Shown here: piece after piece, positions 58,344-64,000 of the stretch
Layout of the letters: each line of letters starts with the position of its first letter
How positions within the stretch are numbered: position 1 is the first letter of the stretch
Assembly: GCF_022751215.1 (NCBI RefSeq)
Contig: NZ_JAICDG010000007.1
Span: 129,643-193,642, forward strand
Direction: 5' to 3'
Source of the DNA: Actinomadura terrae
GTDB lineage: Bacteria; Actinomycetota; Actinomycetes; Streptosporangiales; Streptosporangiaceae
DNA length: 64,000 bases
Notes under the pieces: model-generated
Seen by the model: only the letters and a program-made list of their open reading frames with translations
What the model was told of the DNA's origin: nothing
Databases searched by the model: none
Translations under genes and position numbers: made by a program

Positions 58344-59454
58344 GGGCGCGCTCCCGTGGGGGTGACGGGGCGTCCGGCGGCGCGGCGCTGGCGGAGGGCG
58401 AAGCGGGCGATGTCGGTGATCCAGTCGCGGTCGGTGCGCAGGACGAGGTGGTGGGCGCCGCCGCGGCGCAGGGCGGCGCGGGTGCGGTCGCGTTGGGCGG
58501 CCGCGGCGGCGGCGTAGCGTTCGCGGACGCGGCGGTTGAGGACGATCTCGTGGACGGTGCCGGTCTCGGGGTCGGTCATCTCGACGACGCCGACGTCGGG
58601 GAGGTCGAGTTCGCGGGGGTCGATGATCTCGATGGCGAGGACCTGGTGGCGGGCGGCGAGGCGGCGCAGGGGCCGCTCCCAGGGCGGCGGGCCGGTGTCG
58701 GCGCCGACACCGGGGTGGCCGGGGAGGGGGGCGAGGAAGTCGGAGATGAGGACGCGCAGGCCGCGGCGGGTCTGGCCGCGGTCCAGGGCGGTGATGGCGG
58801 CGGCGAGGTCGCCGTGCCGGGCGGCGCCGGGGGTGGTGCCGGGGCCGAGGCCGGAGCGGGCGCCGGTCATGGCGGTGGTGAGGGAGGTCTCGGTGGCGCC
58901 GGGGGCGCTGGTGGGGGCGTCCAGGACGGCCTGGAGGAGGGCGTAGAGGGCGGCCTTGCCGGTGCGGGCGGGGTGGCGGCGCAGGCCGTCGCGGTGCAGG
59001 AGGTAGGCGCCGGCGCGGTCGCCGAGGCGGACGGTGAGGTACCCGACGGCGGCGAGCGCGGCGACGGCGAGGTCGCGTTTGACGAGGGTGGTGGTGCCGA
59101 AGTCCATGCTGGGGGTGAGGTCGACCAGGGCCCACGCTTCGAGTTCGTGGTCGGCGATGAGGTCGCGGACGTGGGGGGTGGTGGTGCGGGCGGTGACGGC
59201 CCAGTCCATGAAGCGGACGTCGTCCTCGCCGGGCTGGTAGAGGCGGGCTTCGGCGAGTTCGGTGCCGGGGCCGGGGAGCAGGCCGAGGTGTTCGCCGTTG
59301 AGGAGGCCGTCCAGGCGGCGGGTGACCTGGAGTTCGAGGCGGCGTAGGGTGCGTTCGGGGGCGAGGCGGGCGATGTCGGCGCCGCGTCCTGTGCCCCGGT
59401 CCCCCCGGCGCGTCGCGCGCCGGCCGGTTCCGGGTGTGTGCCGCCCGCGGGGGT

Positions 59455-59458
<4 letters not shown>
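58340..59458 (-). CDS. DUF58 domain protein
   Basis: A 372-residue protein with the DUF58 core YQPGEDDVRFMDWAVTARTTTPHVRDLIADHELEAW followed by a VWA-like fold (LVDLTPSMDFG). An Arg-rich N-terminal tail precedes it. It is the middle gene of a MoxR-DUF58-VWA operon with 4-base overlaps on both sides. Molecular role unknown. Confidence 0.93.
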
Positions 59459-60471
<1,013 letters not shown>

Positions 60472-60712
60472 CTCAGGTGTCCCTCGGTGTCCTCGGAGTG
60501 GTCCTGGGGCGGTGCGGCGGTGCGGTGGTCCAGCGGGTGGTGCTGCGCGTGGTCTTGCGGGTGTTCGCGGGTGCGGGGCGGGCGCCTTCCGACCCTACGC
60601 GATCACTTGTACCCGTTCGTGAGGGATAACTGCGTGTTGCGGGTGATCGGTTCCCGGTGGGGCGGGCGGCGGGTCGGGGGCCGGGTGCGGGGGTGGTTGT
60701 TAGTGTTGCGGC

Positions 60713-61486
60713 ATGTCGAGGCCGTTGCCCCCGGGTGATCCCGCTCAGCTTGGCCCCTACCGCCTGTCGGCGCGCCTGTCGGAGACGGCGGCGGGGATCG
60801 TGTTCCTGGGGGTGGACGGGCAGGGGCGGCGGGCGAGTGTGGCGGTGCTGAACCGGGGCGCGGCGGGCGACGCGGCGGCGCGGGACCGGTTCCGGGCGGC
60901 GATCAACGCGGCGGTGCCGGGGCCGGGCGGGCCGGTGCGGCCGGTGCCCGGGGGTCCGGCGCCGGTGGTGGCGGCGCAGCCGGAGGGTCCGGCGCCGTGG
61001 GTGGCGACGGTGTACGAGGCGGAGCGGGCGGGCGCGGAGCGTTTCCTGGAGCCGGTGCTGCTGGGGGCGTCGCGGGGGCGGTGGGGGCGCCGGCGGGGTC
61101 CGGGGTTCCAGCCGCACTGGCTCGGGTCGGGGGAGCCGGCGCTGGACCGTCCCGCGCCCCCGCCGGACCTGGCGCCGGCGGGGGCGGGGCTGGTGGGGGA
61201 GCGGCCGCCGGAGCGGAGCATGGTGCGGGCGGTGCTGGGTCTGGCGGCGGCGCTGCTGGTGCTGGCGGTGCTGATGGGGGTGCTGTTCGCGTGCCAGCCG
61301 AAGGTGAAGGAGCCGCCGCCGCTGCCGCCGGAGCCGACGCCGACGGTGCGGGTGCCCTCCCCGGGGCCGGGGACGCCGACGACCCCGCCGCCGGTGAGCC
61401 CGCCGCAGCCCTCGCCGACGGTCCCGCCGACCGCGCCGCCGACGTCCCCGGGTGGGGGCGGCGACGACGGCGGCGGCCCCGTCTGA
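60713..61486 (+). CDS. Degenerate kinase-like N-lobe membrane protein
   Basis: A 257-residue protein. Residues 13-65 (LGPYRLSARLSETAAGIVFLG, then SVAVLN and RDRFRAAINAA) resemble the start of a PknB-type kinase N-lobe, but the Gly-rich loop is degraded and the VAVK Lys is replaced, and no catalytic loop follows. After a Gly/Pro linker comes one TM segment (about 182-202) and a Pro/Thr-rich extracellular tail. It could be a pseudokinase scaffold or a truncated relic under selection as an envelope protein. Function unknown. Confidence 0.6.
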   Translation: MSRPLPPGDPAQLGPYRLSARLSETAAGIVFLGVDGQGRRASVAVLNRGAAGDAAARDRFRAAINAAVPGPGGPVRPVPGGPAPVVAAQPEGPAPWVATVYEAERAGAERFLEPVLLGASRGRWGRRRGPGFQPHWLGSGEPALDRPAPPPDLAPAGAGLVGERPPERSMVRAVLGLAAALLVLAVLMGVLFACQPKVKEPPPLPPEPTPTVRVPSPGPGTPTTPPPVSPPQPSPTVPPTAPPTSPGGGGDDGGGPV

Positions 61487-61562
61487 CCCCCTGCGCGCGC
61501 CCCTGTTCTTGGCGTGGGGTTTATGCGTTGCGCGGTGGGGTGGGGGTGGGCAGCATGGGGTG

Positions 61563-62270
61563 ATGGTGGGGAGTCTGGTGGCTTTCATGGGTGCGGCGGT
61601 GCTGATCGCGTTGGCGCCCGGCCCGAGCACGGTCGTGATCATGCGCGAGTCGGCGCGGTCGGGGCGGCGCGCCGGGATGGCGACGGTGCTGGGCAACGAG
61701 GCGGGGGTGCTGGTGTGGGGGCTGGCGGCCGCGGCGGGGCTGTCGGCGCTGCTGGTGGCGTCGCGGCTGGCCTATGACGGGCTGCGGGTCGTCGGCGCGG
61801 GCGTGCTGGTGTGGTTCGGGGTGCGGGCGCTGTGGCGGGCGCGGCGCGGCGCGTCCGGGCCGGAACCCGCCGACCCCGACGCCGGCTTGGACGCCGACTC
61901 GGCCGCGGGCCCCGGCGCGGGCCCCGACGCTGGCTTGGACGCCGGACCGGTCGCGGGACCCGGTGGGGGCGTGGGGTGGCGGTGCTTCCGGATGGGGCTG
62001 GTCACCAACGCCGCGAACCCGAAGGCGGGGGTGTTCGCGGTGTCGTTCCTGCCGCAGTTCGTCCCGGAGGGGTGGCCGGTGCCGGTGGCGCTGGCGGTGT
62101 TCTCGGTGCTGTGGGTGGTGATCGACCTGGTCTGGTACACGGGGGTGGTGTGGCTGGTGGCCTCGGCGCGGCGGGTGGTGGGGCGCCCGGCGGTGCGGCG
62201 CCGGCTGGAGCAGGTGTCGGGCGCGGTGCTGGTGGCGCTGGGACTGCGGCTGGCCGCCGAGACCCGCTGA
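61563..62270 (+). CDS. LysE family exporter
   Basis: A 235-residue membrane protein of the LysE/RhtB family: FMGAAVLIALAPGPSTVVIMRESARSGRRAG at the start, and RMGLVTNAANPKAGVFAVSFLPQFV in the middle. Five or six TM segments. The loop after TM3 carries a Gly/Ala/Asp-rich insert with repeated DAGLDA units (about 100-137). Likely exports an amino acid or related compound. ATG 61563; GTG 61560 adjoins it. Confidence 0.9.
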   Translation: MVGSLVAFMGAAVLIALAPGPSTVVIMRESARSGRRAGMATVLGNEAGVLVWGLAAAAGLSALLVASRLAYDGLRVVGAGVLVWFGVRALWRARRGASGPEPADPDAGLDADSAAGPGAGPDAGLDAGPVAGPGGGVGWRCFRMGLVTNAANPKAGVFAVSFLPQFVPEGWPVPVALAVFSVLWVVIDLVWYTGVVWLVASARRVVGRPAVRRRLEQVSGAVLVALGLRLAAETR

Positions 62271-62361
62271 CCCCCTGGCCGCCCGGCCGTCCGGCGGGGG
62301 CGGCCCCCTCCCCGCAATTCATGATCGCGGAAGGGGGCGGGCGGGCTCTAGCCTTGGGCGA

Positions 62362-64000
62362 ATGACCGCACTGGATGACCTCGCCGACCGCTACATTGAC
62401 GAGCTCGCCGCCCTGGACCCCTGCCAGGCGGCGATCATGGGGATCGCCGGGCAGGACTCCCGGCTGACCGACTTCGGCCCCGACGGTCCGGCGGCGCGCG
62501 CCGACCTCGCCCGCGCCACCCTCGCCCGCCTGGACCGCACGCCCGCCGCGTCCGGCCCGGCCGCCCGCTCCGACCGGATCTCCGCGGCGGTGCTGCGGGA
62601 GCGGCTGGAGACCGACCTGGCGCTGTTCGACGCCGGGGCGCACGAGGGGCATCTGGAGACCCTCGACGGGCCGCTGCAACGGCTGCGGATGGCGATCGAC
62701 CTGCTGGACCAGGGCCCGGGCACCGACTGGGACGCCGTCCGCGACCGGGTGCGGGCGCTGCCGGGCGCGCTGGAGGGGCTTCGGACGAGCCTGGACCGGG
62801 CGCGGCAGCGGGGCCGGGTCGCGGCGCTGCGGCAGGTCGCCCGGAACGAGCGGGAGTGCCGCGACACCCCCGCCTACCTGGAGGGCCTGGCCGCCGGGTA
62901 CGGGGACGGGCCGCTGCGCGGGGAGCTGGACGCGGCGGTGGCGGCGGCGTCGCGGGCGCTGGGCGGGTTCGCCGAGTTCCTGGCGCGCGACCTGGCACCG
63001 CACGCCCCGGAGCGGGACGCGCTGGGCGCCGACCGGTACCGGCTGGGGGTCCGCGACTTCCTCGGCACCGCGTTGGACCTGGAGGAGACCTACGCGTGGG
63101 GGTGGGAGGAGCTCGCGCGGATCGAGGCCGAGATGGACGCGGCGGGCGAGCGGATCCTGCCCGGCGAGCCGCTGCCGCGGGTCCGCGCCGCGCTGGACGC
63201 CGACCCCGCCCACCGCATCGGCGGCGCCGAGGCGTTCCGCGACTGGATCCAGGCGCTGGCCGACCAGGCGATCGAGGACCTGGACGGCGTCCACTTCGAC
63301 ATCCCGGCGCCGCTGCGGCGGATCGACTGCCGCATCCCGGCGGTGGACTCGGGGATCTATTACCTGGCGCCCGCCGAGGACCTGTCCCGCCCGGGCACGG
63401 TGTGGTGGACGGTGCAGGACCCCGGCGAGGACATCGTGACCTGGACGGTGCCGGGCAAGATGTTCCACGAGGGCGTCCCCGGCCACCACCTCCAGCTCGG
63501 CGTGTGCGTGCTGAACACGGGCCTGAACCGGTACCGGCGGCTGTCCGGCGAGCTGTACCCCGGGTACTGCGAGGGGTGGGGCCTGTACGCCGAGCGGCTG
63601 ATGGACGAGCTGGGCTACTACCGCGACCCGGCGCACAAGCTGGGGATGCTGGAGGGCGGGCAGCAGTTCCGCGCGGCGCGGATCGTCCTGGACATCGGCC
63701 TGCACCTGGAGCTGGAGATCCCCGCCGGGGCGGGGTTCCACGACGGCGAGCGGTGGACGGCGGCGCTGGGCCGGGAGTTCCTGAAGGCGCACGCGGGGCC
63801 GCTGCCCGACGGGGACATCGCGTTCGAGATCGACCGGTACCTGGGGCACCCGGCGCAGGCCATCGCCTACAAGGTGGGGGAGCGGGTGTGGCTGGAGGCG
63901 CGGGAGGCGGCGCGGGCGCGCGAGGGCGCCGCGTTCGACCTGCGCGCCTTCCACCGGCGGGCGCTGGACCTCGGCCCGATGGGCCTGGACCTGATGCGCG
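62362..64000 (+). CDS. DUF885 family protein (metallopeptidase-like), cut by right edge
   Basis: At least 546 residues, open to the window end. It matches DUF885 proteins: DRYIDELAALDPCQAAIMG near the start, YYLAPAEDLSRPGTVWW, and the zinc-peptidase-like HEGVPGHHLQ with YCEGWGLYAERLMDELG. The HExxxHH arrangement and the downstream Glu suggest a metal-dependent hydrolase of peptides or amides, but activity is not established. Start ATG 62362. Only a short C-terminal piece should be missing. Confidence 0.9.
   Translation, partial: MTALDDLADRYIDELAALDPCQAAIMGIAGQDSRLTDFGPDGPAARADLARATLARLDRTPAASGPAARSDRISAAVLRERLETDLALFDAGAHEGHLETLDGPLQRLRMAIDLLDQGPGTDWDAVRDRVRALPGALEGLRTSLDRARQRGRVAALRQVARNERECRDTPAYLEGLAAGYGDGPLRGELDAAVAAASRALGGFAEFLARDLAPHAPERDALGADRYRLGVRDFLGTALDLEETYAWGWEELARIEAEMDAAGERILPGEPLPRVRAALDADPAHRIGGAEAFRDWIQALADQAIEDLDGVHFDIPAPLRRIDCRIPAVDSGIYYLAPAEDLSRPGTVWWTVQDPGEDIVTWTVPGKMFHEGVPGHHLQLGVCVLNTGLNRYRRLSGELYPGYCEGWGLYAERLMDELGYYRDPAHKLGMLEGGQQFRAARIVLDIGLHLELEIPAGAGFHDGERWTAALGREFLKAHAGPLPDGDIAFEIDRYLGHPAQAIAYKVGERVWLEAREAARAREGAAFDLRAFHRRALDLGPMGLDLMR

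Overview
The window is very GC-rich DNA with GTG/TTG starts, dense 4-base start/stop overlaps and marker genes such as rbpA, a clpP pair, separate lnt and ppm1, small MTHFR-like and CGNR proteins. This fits an actinomycete chromosome; a Streptosporangiales/Thermomonosporaceae-like or Streptomyces-like genome is my inference, not a proven identity.\n\nBases 1-22340 carry a nonribosomal peptide gene cluster built from small separate enzymes on both strands. A leftward, translationally coupled operon (about 7257 to 682) encodes an adenylation-carrier (A-PCP) protein, a thioesterase-like protein with a Cys nucleophile, a stand-alone NRPS-type methyltransferase, an isochorismate synthase and a P450-ferredoxin fusion. 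A rightward operon (7414-12867) encodes a zinc alcohol dehydrogenase, a cyclase-family metal hydrolase, a second A-PCP, MbtH and a glutamine-dependent asparagine synthetase. A lone condensation protein lies leftward (14114-12846). A second rightward operon (14113-22340) encodes a P450, an A-PCP-C protein, another P450, a PCP-C protein and an MFS exporter. Likely logic: A-PCP proteins present amino acids to P450s, the three C domains join them in trans, and the MFS protein exports the product. No A domain has the Asn typical of aryl-acid (DHB/salicylate) activation, so the fate of isochorismate is open. TTA codons in three cluster genes suggest bldA-type control. The left boundary is not visible.\n\nBases 22366-32000 hold an MTHFR-like protein, a YihY membrane protein, a DUF2252 kinase-like protein, a decayed SpoIIE-type phosphatase, a low-complexity surface protein with a DUF4239 membrane partner, and a short operon for beta-lysine breakdown (lysine 5,6-aminomutase subunits and a 3-aminobutyryl-CoA ammonia-lyase).\n\nBases 32500-46250 hold envelope genes (lnt, ppm1, fxsA), an ABC exporter beside a two-component system, rbpA with a sigma-R-like promoter, clpP1/clpP2 divergent from an orphan YefM/Phd antitoxin across a TGTAC operator array, an alpha/beta hydrolase and a second two-component system.\n\nBases 46243-64000 hold an Lrp regulator divergent from azlCD, DUF4240, a glycerophosphodiesterase, a small EF-hand protein, an RHH-DUF4097-DrrAB-like unit with a TGACGTCA array, a phosphotriesterase-like/CMD pair divergent from a CGNR regulator across two identical inverted repeats, RNA and small-molecule methyltransferases, a MoxR-DUF58-VWA operon, a degenerate kinase-like membrane protein, a LysE exporter and a DUF885 protein cut by the right edge. 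No tRNA, rRNA, CRISPR array or insertion sequence was recognised.
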